Below, piece by piece: positions 44,003-53,596 of a stretch of DNA of 64,000 nt; the first letter of the stretch is position 1; each line of letters opens with the position of its first letter. The notes under the pieces were generated by a model. That model was given only the letters and a program-made list of their open reading frames with translations. It did no database searches and had not been told where the DNA came from. The stretch is from Haloquadratum sp. Its GTDB lineage: Archaea; Halobacteriota; Halobacteria; Halobacteriales; Haloferacaceae. The stretch lies in the NCBI GenBank assembly GCA_028275165.1, contig JAQCNF010000087.1, forward strand, positions 1-64,000, read 5' to 3'. The position numbers and the translations under genes are program-made.

Positions 44003-44076
44003 GGGCCAATAGCTCAGTCAGGTTGAGCGCTCGGCTGATAACCGGGAGGTCCACGGTTCAAATCCGTGTTGGCCCA
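44003..44076 (+). tRNA. tRNA-Ile (GAT)
   Basis: Cloverleaf read by eye: acceptor stem GGGCCAA / TTGGCCC (7 pairs), D arm GCTC-AGTCAGGTT-GAGC, anticodon arm CTCGG-CTGATAA-CCGGG with anticodon GAT at 44037-44039, variable loop AGGTC, T arm CACGG-TTCAAAT-CCGTG. Discriminator base A at 44076; no encoded CCA. No intron. It stands between fxsA and a small gene with no rRNA nearby. Confidence 0.97.
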
Positions 44077-44377
44077 TCCGCGCGTTAATGAACACTTATC
44101 GACGATGCAGTATCGCGTGAATTGTATATCTTGAATCAGGTGACCAATATGTCCGGTGCGTGAGGTTTTGCGAGCTGACTCCTTACCGACCGTTATTGTA
44201 TCAGTGCAGACGACTTTCACTGAAGTCGCGTGGAGAAAATCTCCCACCGCTCATTGATAGGCACAAACTGGTTGCAGCACTCTGTTGCGTGCATTGACGA
44301 GCTGTGAAGGTATTCCAAAGCAGTTATCAGAACCTCAGCGAAGGAAATTGTATCAGCCTCACCACTGAGAGTTAATC

Positions 44378-44644
44378 ATGAGTGACATAATCGGTGCAAT
44401 CACAGGCACTTCGCCATATGAGACGGTGCAGATTGAAGATCAAAACTCGCGATATAAAATCACCGCTCATTACCATGGGAGTCAAATCGTCTACAGTGTT
44501 CCGCGTGAACGCTTGCGAGTAGAAGGCATCGAAATTGAGCTCAAACCCGACTCAACAGTAGTTCTTGAGAGTCATGATGAGCACCACTTATGGATCAAAC
44601 CGATGGAAGATATGGTGAAAGTCACGAGAAACGAACCAGCATGA
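44378..44644 (+). CDS. Small conserved haloarchaeal protein, 88 residues
   Basis: Unknown function. Beta-rich pattern (YETVQIEDQNSRYKITAHYH, QIVYSVPRERLRVEGIEIEL) suggests a small beta-barrel, perhaps of OB or SH3 type; this is a guess. Acidic, no membrane helix. ATG 44378 is the first start. Stands alone downstream of tRNA-Ile; the 300-base gaps on both sides show no other gene. Confidence 0.65.
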   Translation: MSDIIGAITGTSPYETVQIEDQNSRYKITAHYHGSQIVYSVPRERLRVEGIEIELKPDSTVVLESHDEHHLWIKPMEDMVKVTRNEPA

Positions 44645-44966
44645 AGTACTACTGGCACGACTACTTCGAAGGACACAGTCCTTCATGATCACCGAACTCG
44701 TTGATTGCTGAACAACACCAGACGCCCACTGTGCTTACTCTGTGGGAAGCTCCATCTCTGAGTTTTGTTACAGTGCCTTGGATGGCATCAAATTCATTTT
44801 ACCACAGAGTTAGGGTATGTGTGTTCAAGCGGCTGTGATCATTTTCTGATGCGGTGATAGTACGTACGCTCGTTTCGTGGTAGTGACATCTCTGATCAGT
44901 ATCAATCGCTAATAACACACCAGTTGAGCCACAGTAATTTTATTTTTTGAGTAACCGATCTGAATA

Positions 44967-45194
44967 TTATCGATAGTCCTCAAGATTCACCGTATCGGGT
45001 CTGGCCTCCAACCGACGTTCTATCCTCTTTTGAGCAATTTCAACCCGATTTCCAAACCCAGTCTGTTGAGTCATTGCTCGTCGTTTTGCTCGCTCTAATT
45101 TGAACCACTGGTCTTTTTCCTCGGCCGACATGGCGGCCCACTTTTGTTTCGGGAGATTGTAGTCTGTGTAGGTCACGGTTTGATATATAATCAA
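44967..45194 (-). CDS. Small basic-acidic protein, 75 residues
   Basis: Not recognised. Starts at ATG 45194, MIIYQTVTYTDYNLPKQKW, then a helix rich in Lys, Arg, Glu and Gln (EEKDQWFKLERAKRRAMTQQ) and QKRIERRLEAR. Unusually basic for a haloarchaeal protein, so it may be a mobile-element or virus-derived gene, or a nucleic-acid-binding protein. It lies beside the IS relic at 45360. The coding pattern (regular third-position use) looks real but the evidence is modest. Confidence 0.5.
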   Translation of the reverse strand: MIIYQTVTYTDYNLPKQKWAAMSAEEKDQWFKLERAKRRAMTQQTGFGNRVEIAQKRIERRLEARPDTVNLEDYR

Positions 45195-45359
45195 TTACAG
45201 GTAATTACTCGGTGAATGTAAGCTTTAGAGTATCCTCCTGCGAGATGAGTAAGGATGGTCGGTATGTTGAGCGAATGCAGTCACGTCCGATGACCCAAGC
45301 GGAGGAATTTGACTCTTACAGGCTCAGTCTCCTTCCGGCGAGCGAACGGAACAGCGTAG

Positions 45360-45965
45360 GGTGAGCGAGTAGAGAGAGGATACAGCTGTACGATATACTC
45401 AACAAAACAAACGTAAAACGAGTTCTTGATGCGAACGGTGGTTAAATAACCGTTTCAATATCAAGTGTGCCAGAAAACGCAACCATAGGTTAGACTACAT
45501 GGAGCCAGATCCAGATTTGTCGAGGGCGACCACGCACTCACACGAGAGTCCCATCCCGCTCCTGACTGCGACAAGCGATTGTACAAAATCAGTGATTTCC
45601 ACGTAGACTCCCACCGACCACTCCCAAACGATGCGGATATCACCGAGATTATTAAAAAAGCCGTTGTGGGTTCGCGAACACTCGTGCCCGAGGTGCGGAT
45701 TCACGACTGACCGCGATCATAATGCGCCGTTGGAAACACATCAGCGAGGTCTCAACAAACGGGGAGTGCAGTTCGAAAAGTTAGGATGAGGGCTGGGACA
45801 GTCCGAACGAATGTCTGGAGAGACTGGTGTCACTACGGGCAGGCGTCACCGCGACGCTCTGCTTGCAAGCACTGTCAGAGAAGCAGAAAGTCCACTGCGA
45901 GAGCATGGAGCCCCGTTCTCAGCGAAGCCGTGTGAACGGCTAAGTAGGGCGGGATAGTTCACTAT
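45360..45965 (+). mobile_element. About 0.6 kb decayed IS1341-type element, internally deleted (second copy)
   Basis: Shares its left end (AGTAGAGAGAGGATACAGCTGTACG, palindrome TACAGCTGTA) and its right part with 24064-24645. The right part encodes the tnpB tail with CPRCGFTTDRDHNAPLE and HQRGLNKRGVQFEKLG, then stop codons. The zinc ribbon's second cysteine pair motif is thus preserved although the body is gone. Similar length and order in both copies argue for a repeated non-autonomous unit rather than random decay. The rest of 45195-46127 shows no gene. Confidence 0.7.
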
Positions 45966-46127
45966 GTCATGCTAACTAACGATGTAAATACCTCAGTGCC
46001 CGGATGTGGAGTCGCTCATTCCTTGTTCTTGAGAAGTCGAGAACACTCCCGCATCTCAAGAGGATCGATCCTGAGCGGTCTACCGTAGCATGTATGTCGA
46101 ACGGCTGTCGATATATCTTATCGTACG

Positions 46128-46400
46128 ATGAATCAGTCAGATATAACGGATGAAGATGCTACTTCAGAACCGCGAGAAGCTTCTGAGGGTCTCTTGACAT
46201 TGAGCAGGGATAAGCTCTTAGTGGCGTGTATCCTTTGTATCGGCATTGCAGGGTCTGGAATAGCTCGCCGAGTCTTAGGGGAGCTCGGATATCATAATCT
46301 TGGCGTGATTGTATACATTGGTGGGTACGCAGGTATGATATTTCTCCTCTGGTATGGGTGGATTCGAACCCTCAATATACAGGGCCCAATTGCACGGTGA
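46128..46400 (+). CDS. Small membrane protein, 90 residues
   Basis: Function unknown. An acidic 27-residue start is followed by two hydrophobic helices (LLVACILCIGIAGSGIARRV and NLGVIVYIGGYAGMIFLLWYGW) and a short tail. ATG 46128 is the only sensible start. Likely a haloarchaeal-specific inner-membrane protein. No clear operon; 132 bases separate it from the next small membrane protein on the same strand. Confidence 0.65.
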   Translation: MNQSDITDEDATSEPREASEGLLTLSRDKLLVACILCIGIAGSGIARRVLGELGYHNLGVIVYIGGYAGMIFLLWYGWIRTLNIQGPIAR

Positions 46401-46532
46401 GATTGACTCTGAGCGGAGCCTGTATTACTGCAGCATCGTGTCTCTGAGTAAACTAAACTCACTGGTTGGGAATTCCCTGACAGCCGAGAACGGAAGTTTA
46501 ATACTCAACTCATACTGAGTGCCGAAATAGCT

Positions 46533-46778
46533 ATGCTCCCAGTCCAAATTGTTGACAGCTTTCTGTTGAATTACAACGTTGGACAGGCGTTATTGCTTGG
46601 GTTTATTATGATAACAGTGGGAGCGCTCCCGCTCAAATCTCGAAAGTTATTAGCAGCCAATGCGACAGCCTTTGGATTTATTTTTATTCTTACTCCGCAG
46701 GCGCTGGTTCCGATTCATTACTTGTTCGTCGGATTTGCGCTCGTGATGATTGGACCACTATTATATACGACAGCCTAA
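46533..46778 (+). CDS. Small conserved haloarchaeal membrane protein, 81 residues
   Basis: Function unknown. Hydrophobic almost throughout, with three helices: QALLLGFIMITVGALPL, LLAANATAFGFIFILTP and YLFVGFALVMIGPLLY. PLKSRKLLA after the first helix and the TPQALVP turn look like conserved features of a haloarchaeal family. Starts at ATG 46533, 38 bases before the next gene (DUF5815), so they may be cotranscribed. Confidence 0.7.
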   Translation: MLPVQIVDSFLLNYNVGQALLLGFIMITVGALPLKSRKLLAANATAFGFIFILTPQALVPIHYLFVGFALVMIGPLLYTTA

Positions 46779-46816
46779 GCAGGGTATTTACTTTCACTGA
46801 TGAGAGAAAGAGAGAT

Positions 46817-47350
46817 ATGAGTTCTCCGCGTGTTCCCGATGATGGTGGTGACCAGTTAAAATTATCATGTGGAAAGAGTCGCTCAGTTCGGTCGTTTGAT
46901 CTTGGAATGCGCGAATATGAATGTGAATGTGGTACGACACACGGTGTGGTGATGGATGTTCATCCGGCAAATCGGTTTCTTCCAGAGTTTCTCACTGAGA
47001 TACTTCAGGAAGCAATCGAAACAACAAGCGACTCAATGCCTGAATTTGGGACCGCACATCTAATGGGAATGGTTCTTGAAGAATTCCCACAACAGGTCGC
47101 CACGCGGGACGTAAGCGAAGATGGAGAGATTGGGACGGGCATCATCTGGGTGACAGAATTTGACGCTCGTCGACTTCATGAAATAATTGTTGAGCTCGTT
47201 GTTGAACTCATGGAACACGCAATGAGTCATGCTGATGATAATGCGATAACCTCCGAATTTGAACAGCAGATGCTGAAATTCGACACTGCTCAATTCGTTG
47301 ATCAGTATAGAGAACAACGTGATCTTTCAGCTACCGATGTCGGGTATTAA
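46817..47350 (+). CDS. DUF5815-type conserved haloarchaeal protein
   Basis: Unknown function, 177 residues. A cysteine-containing N-terminal region (LKLSCGK ... YECECGTTHGVVMDVHP) may bind zinc. The middle part is helical (FLPEFLTEILQEAIET, HLMGMVLEEFPQQVATRDV), and the C-terminal helix is rich in Glu and His. I know this as a haloarchaeal family of unknown function. ATG 46817. It is upstream of carB on the same strand with 181 bases between. Confidence 0.78.
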   Translation: MSSPRVPDDGGDQLKLSCGKSRSVRSFDLGMREYECECGTTHGVVMDVHPANRFLPEFLTEILQEAIETTSDSMPEFGTAHLMGMVLEEFPQQVATRDVSEDGEIGTGIIWVTEFDARRLHEIIVELVVELMEHAMSHADDNAITSEFEQQMLKFDTAQFVDQYREQRDLSATDVGY

Positions 47351-47531
47351 CTCTCCTTGTCTCTCATTCGTTCTGAATGTGATTGACCACTCACCGTGTG
47401 GATATATGATATTTTTTGAGCCAGAGAGGAGCGAATTTCACGGTATTTCAAAACTTCGAAATTCGTAATCACACTTCGTTTCTCGTAGTGTTTCGCCGGG
47501 CTTATGACGATGTGCGAATTCACCTGCAGTG

Positions 47532-50500
47532 ATGACTGAAGAGGACACCCTCCTCGGATCGGAGAATCGGACAATTTTGTTAATCGGCAGTGGCCCAATT
47601 CAAATCGGACAAGCAGCAGAGTTCGACTACTCAGGCGCACAGGCATGTCGGGCGCTCCAAGAAGAGGGTGCGCGGGTGGTCCTCGTCAACTCAAACCCAG
47701 CAACGATCATGACTGATCCGGAGATGGCCGATAAGGTATATATCGAGCCAATCACAACCGACGCGATTAGCGAAATTATCAAAAAAGAGAATCCTGATGG
47801 CGTTATCGCAGGTCTTGGTGGACAGACAGGACTGAACGTGACCGCTGAACTCGCTGAGGAGGGCGTATTAGATGCTTTCAATGTCAATGTGATGGGAACA
47901 CCATTGGAAACGATATACGCCACAGAGGACCGAGACCTGTTCCGAAAGCGGATGGAACAAATTGGTCAACCTGTCCCGCGCTCAACGACAATTTCGCTTG
48001 ACTCAGAGGAGACAGTAGCGAGGCTCACTGAGGATGACCTTGAGACGCGCGTCGAGAGTGCCGTCGAAGTTGTCGGTGGATTGCCGGTCATTGCACGGAC
48101 GACTTACACATTAGGAGGGTCGGGGTCTGGAGTCGTTGACGAAATGAGCGAGCTTATCGGACGAGTTCGCAAAGGGCTCCGTCTTTCGCGTAATAGCGAG
48201 GTATTAATCACCGAATCAATCGCTGGGTGGGTTGAATTAGAGTATGAGGTAATGCGTGATGCAGACGACTCGACGATCATCATCTGCAATATGGAAAATA
48301 TTGATCCGATGGGGATACACACTGGTGAATCCATCGTGGTGACGCCCTCACAGGTAATCCCTGATGAGGGACATCAAGAGATGCGTGATGCGGCTTTAGA
48401 AGTCATTCGGGAGCTGGGGATTCAAGGTGGTTGTAACATTCAGTTCGCCTGGCATGATGACGGAACCCCTGGTGGAGAGTACCGTGTGGTGGAGGTGAAC
48501 CCTCGAGTGTCGCGGTCGTCTGCGCTTGCATCCAAGGCGACCGGCTATCCAATTGCGAGAGTAACAGCCAAGGTGGCACTTGGGAAGCGACTTCACGAGA
48601 TCAAAAATGAAATTACAGGCGAGACGACAGCCGCTTTTGAACCGGCAATTGATTACATCGTCACCAAAATCCCACGCTGGCCAATAGATAAGTTCCGGGA
48701 TGTAGAGTTCGAGCTATCGACAGCGATGAAATCCACGGGAGAAGCGATGGCAATTGGTCGCACGTTTGAGGAATCGCTATTGAAATCAATTCGCTCAACA
48801 GAGTACGAACCAGCGGTGGAATGGGAGACCGTCGACAACACGACGCTTGAACAGCAGTATCTCATCCGACCATCACCAGACCGAACATTCGCGATCTTTG
48901 AAGCTTTCCAGCGTGGGTATGATGTCACAGAGGTTGAGCGATTGACTGGAATCAAGCCATGGTATCTCAACCGTTACAAACGGGTGGCTACTGCAAAGTC
49001 TGAGACAGCCGAGACATCGCCCGCACAGGCGGCGACAGCTGGTATGACGAATATGGAGATCGCTGAGATGACCAATCAAACACTCAGCCAGATCGAAACT
49101 GTCGTTCCTGGCCGAACATATAAACAGGTGGATACATGTGCGGGGGAATTTGCCGCACAGACACCCTATTATTATTCATCCCGAAAACCCGAATTTTATT
49201 CTGGCCCTTACAAGGGTGATGCAGCAGCAGGTGAGTTGCGGGTCGACCGAGATATTGAAAGTGTTGTCGTAGTCGGAGGAGGTCCGATTAGAATCGGACA
49301 GGGCGTTGAGTTTGATTATTGTGCGGTTCACGCCGTCCGAGCACTCCGCGAGATGGGTATTGATGCGCATGTCGTCAACAATAATCCTGAGACAGTTTCG
49401 ACGGACTATGACACCTCTGATGGCCTGTTTTTCGAACCAATCACTGCAGAGGAGGTAGCTGATGTCGTTGAGGCGACAGATGCTGACGGAGTAATGGTTC
49501 AGTTTGGTGGGCAGACGTCTGTGAATATTGGTCATCCGTTACAATCAGAAATCAATCGCCGAGGTCTCGACTGTCAGATCATGGGAACCAGTGTTGATGC
49601 TATCGATTTAGCTGAGGACCGAGATCGGTTCAATCGACTCATGGATTCACTGGATATTACTCAGCCCTGCGGTGGATCTGCGACCAGTCAAGAGGAGGCA
49701 CTTGGGCTGGCGAATGAGTTAGGATATCCTGTGCTGGTTCGGCCCTCTTATGTACTCGGGGGGAGGGCAATGGACGTAGTCGAGTCCGACGCCGAATTGA
49801 TTGAGTATCTAAAAGAGGCCGTCCGTGTCTCTCCAGAGAAACCAATTCTTATTGATGAATTCTTAGCTGATGCGATTGAACTCGATGTTGATGCCGTCTC
49901 AGACGGCACAGATACACTTATAGGAGGTATCATGGAACACGTCGAAAGCGCAGGTGTTCACTCTGGAGACTCAGCGTGTATGATACCTCCGCGGTCACTC
50001 GACCCTAAAACCGCTAAACGTGTTCGTGAAGTAACCGAGAAGATTGCAGAGGGACTCAATACGGTTGGATTGATGAACGTTCAGTTGGCGGTGAAACAGG
50101 GAGATGTATACGTCTTAGAGGCGAATCCGCGGTCGTCACGAACCGTTCCATACGTTTCAAAAGCGACTGACGTTCCAATCGCGAAGATTGCAGCAAAGGT
50201 AATCGCTGGGTCTTCGATTGAGGAGTTAGATGTGACAGAGAATATCCCTGAGAGCGTCAGCGTCAAAGAGGTCGTCCTCCCGTTCGATCGTTTGCCAGGG
50301 TCAGATCCACGTCTTGGTCCTGAGATGAAGTCGACTGGTGAAGTAATGGGTACAGCTGAAACGTTTGCAAAAGCTTATGATAAGGCACAAGATTCGATTG
50401 GAAAGCCAATTCCAACAGAAGGGACTGCTTGGATTGACTTCTCTGATGAGGAGTTTCCAACTGCAGAGAGTCATGATTCAGTGCTGCTGTACGAAGGGTA

Positions 50501-50753
50501 TGAGCAGTATTTTGATATCGTGGAATATGATTCAGAGGAGTCGCTGCATGACTCTCTCAGACGAGGTCAGATCGATTTTGTCGTCTCCCGTGATCGTGAT
50601 ACGCTTGAGGTATGCGTTGAAGAAGAGATTACGTATTTTTCAACGACAGCCTCAGCCTTTGCTGCACTGGAAGCACTGGACGCAAAAGAGGATCCGATTG
50701 ACGTAGCGCCGATATCCTCTCGTGAGAAAACGAACATCAATTGGGGGGTGTGA
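47532..50753 (+). CDS. carB: Carbamoyl-phosphate synthase large subunit
   Basis: Makes carbamoyl phosphate for arginine and pyrimidine synthesis from bicarbonate, two ATP and ammonia delivered by CarA. The 1073-residue chain has two homologous halves. The carboxyphosphate half begins LLIGSGPIQIGQAAEFDYSG and contains VEVNPRVSRSSALASKAT; the carbamate half begins VVVGGGPIRIGQGVEFDYC and contains LEANPRSSRTVPYVSKAT. Both have ATP-grasp segments. The C-terminal MGS-like regulatory domain is present but short. GTG 47529 precedes ATG 47532; I take the ATG. carA is not adjacent and must lie outside the window. Confidence 0.98.
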   Translation: MTEEDTLLGSENRTILLIGSGPIQIGQAAEFDYSGAQACRALQEEGARVVLVNSNPATIMTDPEMADKVYIEPITTDAISEIIKKENPDGVIAGLGGQTGLNVTAELAEEGVLDAFNVNVMGTPLETIYATEDRDLFRKRMEQIGQPVPRSTTISLDSEETVARLTEDDLETRVESAVEVVGGLPVIARTTYTLGGSGSGVVDEMSELIGRVRKGLRLSRNSEVLITESIAGWVELEYEVMRDADDSTIIICNMENIDPMGIHTGESIVVTPSQVIPDEGHQEMRDAALEVIRELGIQGGCNIQFAWHDDGTPGGEYRVVEVNPRVSRSSALASKATGYPIARVTAKVALGKRLHEIKNEITGETTAAFEPAIDYIVTKIPRWPIDKFRDVEFELSTAMKSTGEAMAIGRTFEESLLKSIRSTEYEPAVEWETVDNTTLEQQYLIRPSPDRTFAIFEAFQRGYDVTEVERLTGIKPWYLNRYKRVATAKSETAETSPAQAATAGMTNMEIAEMTNQTLSQIETVVPGRTYKQVDTCAGEFAAQTPYYYSSRKPEFYSGPYKGDAAAGELRVDRDIESVVVVGGGPIRIGQGVEFDYCAVHAVRALREMGIDAHVVNNNPETVSTDYDTSDGLFFEPITAEEVADVVEATDADGVMVQFGGQTSVNIGHPLQSEINRRGLDCQIMGTSVDAIDLAEDRDRFNRLMDSLDITQPCGGSATSQEEALGLANELGYPVLVRPSYVLGGRAMDVVESDAELIEYLKEAVRVSPEKPILIDEFLADAIELDVDAVSDGTDTLIGGIMEHVESAGVHSGDSACMIPPRSLDPKTAKRVREVTEKIAEGLNTVGLMNVQLAVKQGDVYVLEANPRSSRTVPYVSKATDVPIAKIAAKVIAGSSIEELDVTENIPESVSVKEVVLPFDRLPGSDPRLGPEMKSTGEVMGTAETFAKAYDKAQDSIGKPIPTEGTAWIDFSDEEFPTAESHDSVLLYEGYEQYFDIVEYDSEESLHDSLRRGQIDFVVSRDRDTLEVCVEEEITYFSTTASAFAALEALDAKEDPIDVAPISSREKTNINWGV

Positions 50754-50920
50754 GACTTCACTCACACCAAACGACCAGATTTCCTGTCACACAGAATAAG
50801 TATGGATGGAGTAGTATCGATCTCTTCCTACCCCTGATGCGGTAGGATTCCCGGAGACGGGGGTGAAGACTGCACGTTTCCTCGGCCCTCAGGTACGCTT
50901 TCGGGTGGAGCGTTCAACGG

Positions 50921-51217
50921 ATGCTATCGAAGAATGATCACCGCGAGAAGCTCGCCAGCTGGTATACGAGAGAGCACGTAGAGAGAAACCACGACGCTTC
51001 ACTGGAAGTACTGCGGCGTGGGTTGGAGAAACTGAGAGCGGAGTGTGAGCAAACAGAGTTAGGCTGGGATAGTCCGAATCAACGCCTGCGGAGACTGGAG
51101 ACGGAGAGGCGTGCGTTCAGCGGGAACGTATCGTTTTCAGCGCCGTCGCAGAAACAGGAAGTCCACAGCAACGGCACGGAAGTTCCACCCTCAAGGAGCA
51201 AACCAGTGAGCGAGTAG
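50921..51217 (+). pseudogene. IS1341-type tnpB C-terminal fragment
   Basis: Open frame of 98 codons that is the C-terminal tail of TnpB: ERNHDASLEVLRRGLEKLRAEC aligns with the DRDHNAALEIQQRGLNKL region of active proteins, and ELGWDSPNQRLRRLETE follows. The catalytic domain and the zinc cysteines are missing. The same tail is found, more decayed, at 24400-24640 and 45735-45960. The open frame does not by itself mean a functional protein. Confidence 0.75.
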
Positions 51218-51488
51218 GGTGGGGTATTTCACTTACCGTTTGAACTCGAACTCCAGTCGGCTATCGAGAGAGAGAGCTGGTCTCCTCGCAGTGTCGGACA
51301 CGGCTCAAGCCGGTTGCTTTCGTCTCGCTACCGCTGTCACACCACCATGACTCACCGTGAGAGCGACGTCCCAAACGTAGATGAGGTTCATATCGTTTCG
51401 AGTGTAATGCCTCTGTTAGTGTTCACGGAACTGTATCTCGTGAGCTAACCAGAGCCACTGCTCTGGCGACAAGGACTGACTAGTCTCT

Positions 51489-51578
51489 GCATGCGGTGAA
51501 GTACCACGGGTCGGGTGACCCGTGGAACTCTCGCTGTTTTCTTTGGAAACCTCGCTGCTTAGGACGGGGAGGATGTCA
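51489..51578 (+). mobile_element. IS200/IS605 element end with hairpin
   Basis: Hairpin CCACGGGTC - GGGT - GACCCGTGG at 51504-51525 (9-bp stem). The stretch GTGAAGTACCACGGGTC (51496-51512) occurs inverted and exact at 29482-29498. The following CTTAGGACGGGGAGGATGTCA looks like the end sequence of haloarchaeal IS605 elements. The sequence 51220-51860 otherwise holds no gene and becomes AT-rich towards the phoU-like start. Confidence 0.6.
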
Positions 51579-51860
51579 GTTCAATCAAAAGGTGTGGATG
51601 CGTATTCTACTCCGTTTGAATCATCACGTATGAGTCAACGTATTCGTATATATAGATATATGATTGTATATGTATGACAGATGAGCTCAGCAAATACATT
51701 CACGAGTCGTTTACGAACAAAACCTGCTAAATTAGAAAATGAGCGTATGAACAGCATATATTGTCATACATTGATCAATAAGGATTACACAGGAAAATTG
51801 GGCGTTGGTTATCTATATAGTTATGAATATTTTTATGACCGAGTGTGATGCACCTAGTAT

Positions 51861-52862
51861 ATGGTTGAAACCCGGAAGGTGCAGGTCACTGGGGGATCCA
51901 CATTCACTGTTTCTATCCCAAAGTCATGGGCAAATGAGAATAATGTGGCTGCAGGAAGTGTGGTTGAGTTTTATCCTGAAGGAGACTCTCTCCTCTTGGC
52001 CCCAGCAACGGAGAACGAGCGCACGAAGGGTGGGTTAGACATCACAGGTTTATCTGGTGAAGAGCTGAAACGAGCAGTGATGGCGATGTATGTCAGTGGA
52101 TTTGATATCATCTCATTAGAGAGTAATCGTATCAGCACTGCACAGCGCCGCACGATTAGAGAAGCTACACAGAGTCTTGTCGGTTTAGAGGTACTCGAAG
52201 AGACACGTGATTGTATCGTTGTTCAGGATCTACTGGACTCCTCTGAGCTTTCGATTCATAATGCCGTGACGCGAATGCGGCTTATTGCCCTCTCTATGCT
52301 TTCAGATATCGTTGATGCGCTTTCAACGCTTGATAAAGACATGGCGAGAGATGTCATACAGCGGGACGATGATGTTGACCGCCTCTGGATGGTCGTTTCT
52401 CGGATCTTTAGAGCGACTCTCCGAACGCCGAAAGCTGCTGAGGAGCTCGGATTAGAGCGTGAGACCTGTTTTGATTATCAATCCGCAGCGCGACAATTAG
52501 AGCGAATTGCAGACCATGCGACGAAGATTGGGCATCTAACACTGAATTTCGAGCAGTCTGTGCCGAGTGATGTGTTTAATTCGCTGAGCGATATTCAGCA
52601 AGACTCAGAAGAGATTATCGATGATGCTATGAACGCACTATTTACCGCTGACTCACAGGAGGCGACAGACCTCGCAAATGAAACTCGTGAAGCAGTTCAT
52701 GAAATCGACCAACGCGCTCGAGAAGTCGATAACTTACTCAGAGATCTGGACCCGGCCCGTGCACAACTGCTCGGACTTATCGTTGATTCAATCTCCCGGA
52801 GTGCGGATTATGGTGGTAATATAGCCGAAACAGCATTGCAAAAAGCAACGCCTACTCCGTGA
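51861..52862 (+). CDS. PhoU-domain phosphate-signalling regulator with AbrB-like N-terminus
   Basis: 333-residue protein: an AbrB/SpoVT-like DNA-binding domain (about 1-50, VQVTGGSTFTVSIPKSWANENNVAAG) followed by a PhoU helical-bundle region with two repeats (about 120-330: AARQLERIADHATKIG and SISRSADYGGNIAETAL). The E/DxxxD-type metal contacts of PhoU are plausible but not clear. PhoU proteins regulate phosphate uptake with PstSCAB; this fusion form is known in archaea as a transcription-linked version. No pst genes lie within the window. The start at ATG 51861 begins exactly at the AbrB fold. Confidence 0.9.
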   Translation: MVETRKVQVTGGSTFTVSIPKSWANENNVAAGSVVEFYPEGDSLLLAPATENERTKGGLDITGLSGEELKRAVMAMYVSGFDIISLESNRISTAQRRTIREATQSLVGLEVLEETRDCIVVQDLLDSSELSIHNAVTRMRLIALSMLSDIVDALSTLDKDMARDVIQRDDDVDRLWMVVSRIFRATLRTPKAAEELGLERETCFDYQSAARQLERIADHATKIGHLTLNFEQSVPSDVFNSLSDIQQDSEEIIDDAMNALFTADSQEATDLANETREAVHEIDQRAREVDNLLRDLDPARAQLLGLIVDSISRSADYGGNIAETALQKATPTP

Positions 52863-53036
52863 CTCTCGTGGGCATGGAGAAGATATCTTCTTAGCTCTCT
52901 CTGCGCGAGGGTGATAGCTATGACCCTGTGTCCTGCTTCGAATCACCATACGCGGCAGTTCATACGAACCGGACTTTGTTCGAATGATATATTCAGACGA
53001 AAAACTATGTAGTCGGATTGAGTAAACTGAATGAGT

Positions 53037-53408
53037 TTACTCAACCAGAACTGCATTCACCTGGCCGGTCTGGCCAGGACGTGAGGTAACGCGGGCATTG
53101 CCTTCGCTTGTCTCGATAACTGCACCCTTAGTGATAATATTCCGGCGAATGTAGTTAACATTCGCTGGGTTTTCGATAACATTCTGAATAGTCGCAGATG
53201 TCGTCGTCTCACCGTCGGATATCTGAGCTTCATTGGTGGAGAGCGCGCGAACTTTTTTTTCATTTCCCATCGAATCAATTATCTGGAATTTTGGCTCGCC
53301 AACCGTCGTTTCTGCTGGTTCGCGTCCTAATTGGTGTCGTTTCTTTTTGCTTGAACGGTGTAACCTGCCTCCAGTTCGCTTCCGAGTTGAGCGTCCTTGG
53401 TCCTTCAT
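53037..53408 (-). CDS. rps8e: 30S ribosomal protein S8e
   Basis: Small-subunit ribosomal protein found in archaea and eukaryotes. 123 residues, beginning MKDQGRSTRKRTGGRLHRSS with a basic tail, then KKRHQLGREPAETTVGEPK and ENPANVNYIRRNIITKGAVIET, as in the family. ATG 53408 is correct. It is a single gene, convergent with the phoU-like gene and divergent from the DUF2240 gene. Confidence 0.97.
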   Translation of the reverse strand: MKDQGRSTRKRTGGRLHRSSKKKRHQLGREPAETTVGEPKFQIIDSMGNEKKVRALSTNEAQISDGETTTSATIQNVIENPANVNYIRRNIITKGAVIETSEGNARVTSRPGQTGQVNAVLVE

Positions 53409-53596
53409 GTATAATACACTCTATGGCGGCTATTTCAATGAATCGTATCGGGAGGAAGCCAACTACCCAGACTACTATGATGTTCTGTATCGTTTGTCAG
53501 TTTCTTCTCCTCTATGATCGCTCCCCGAAAAGGGCGACTCCACCTCGAAATAATCAAAACAGGAGTCTCATAACCGTTCACTGGATGAATAAATCT

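Noticed and set aside
44003-44076. tRNA-Ile as an integration site for a provirus or island
   Set aside because: No integrase gene and no second copy of the tRNA 3' end seen in the following 20 kb.
50921-51217. Functional small gene of 98 codons
   Set aside because: Its sequence is the tail of TnpB (HDASLEVLRRGLEKL); a truncated transposon fragment explains the open frame.
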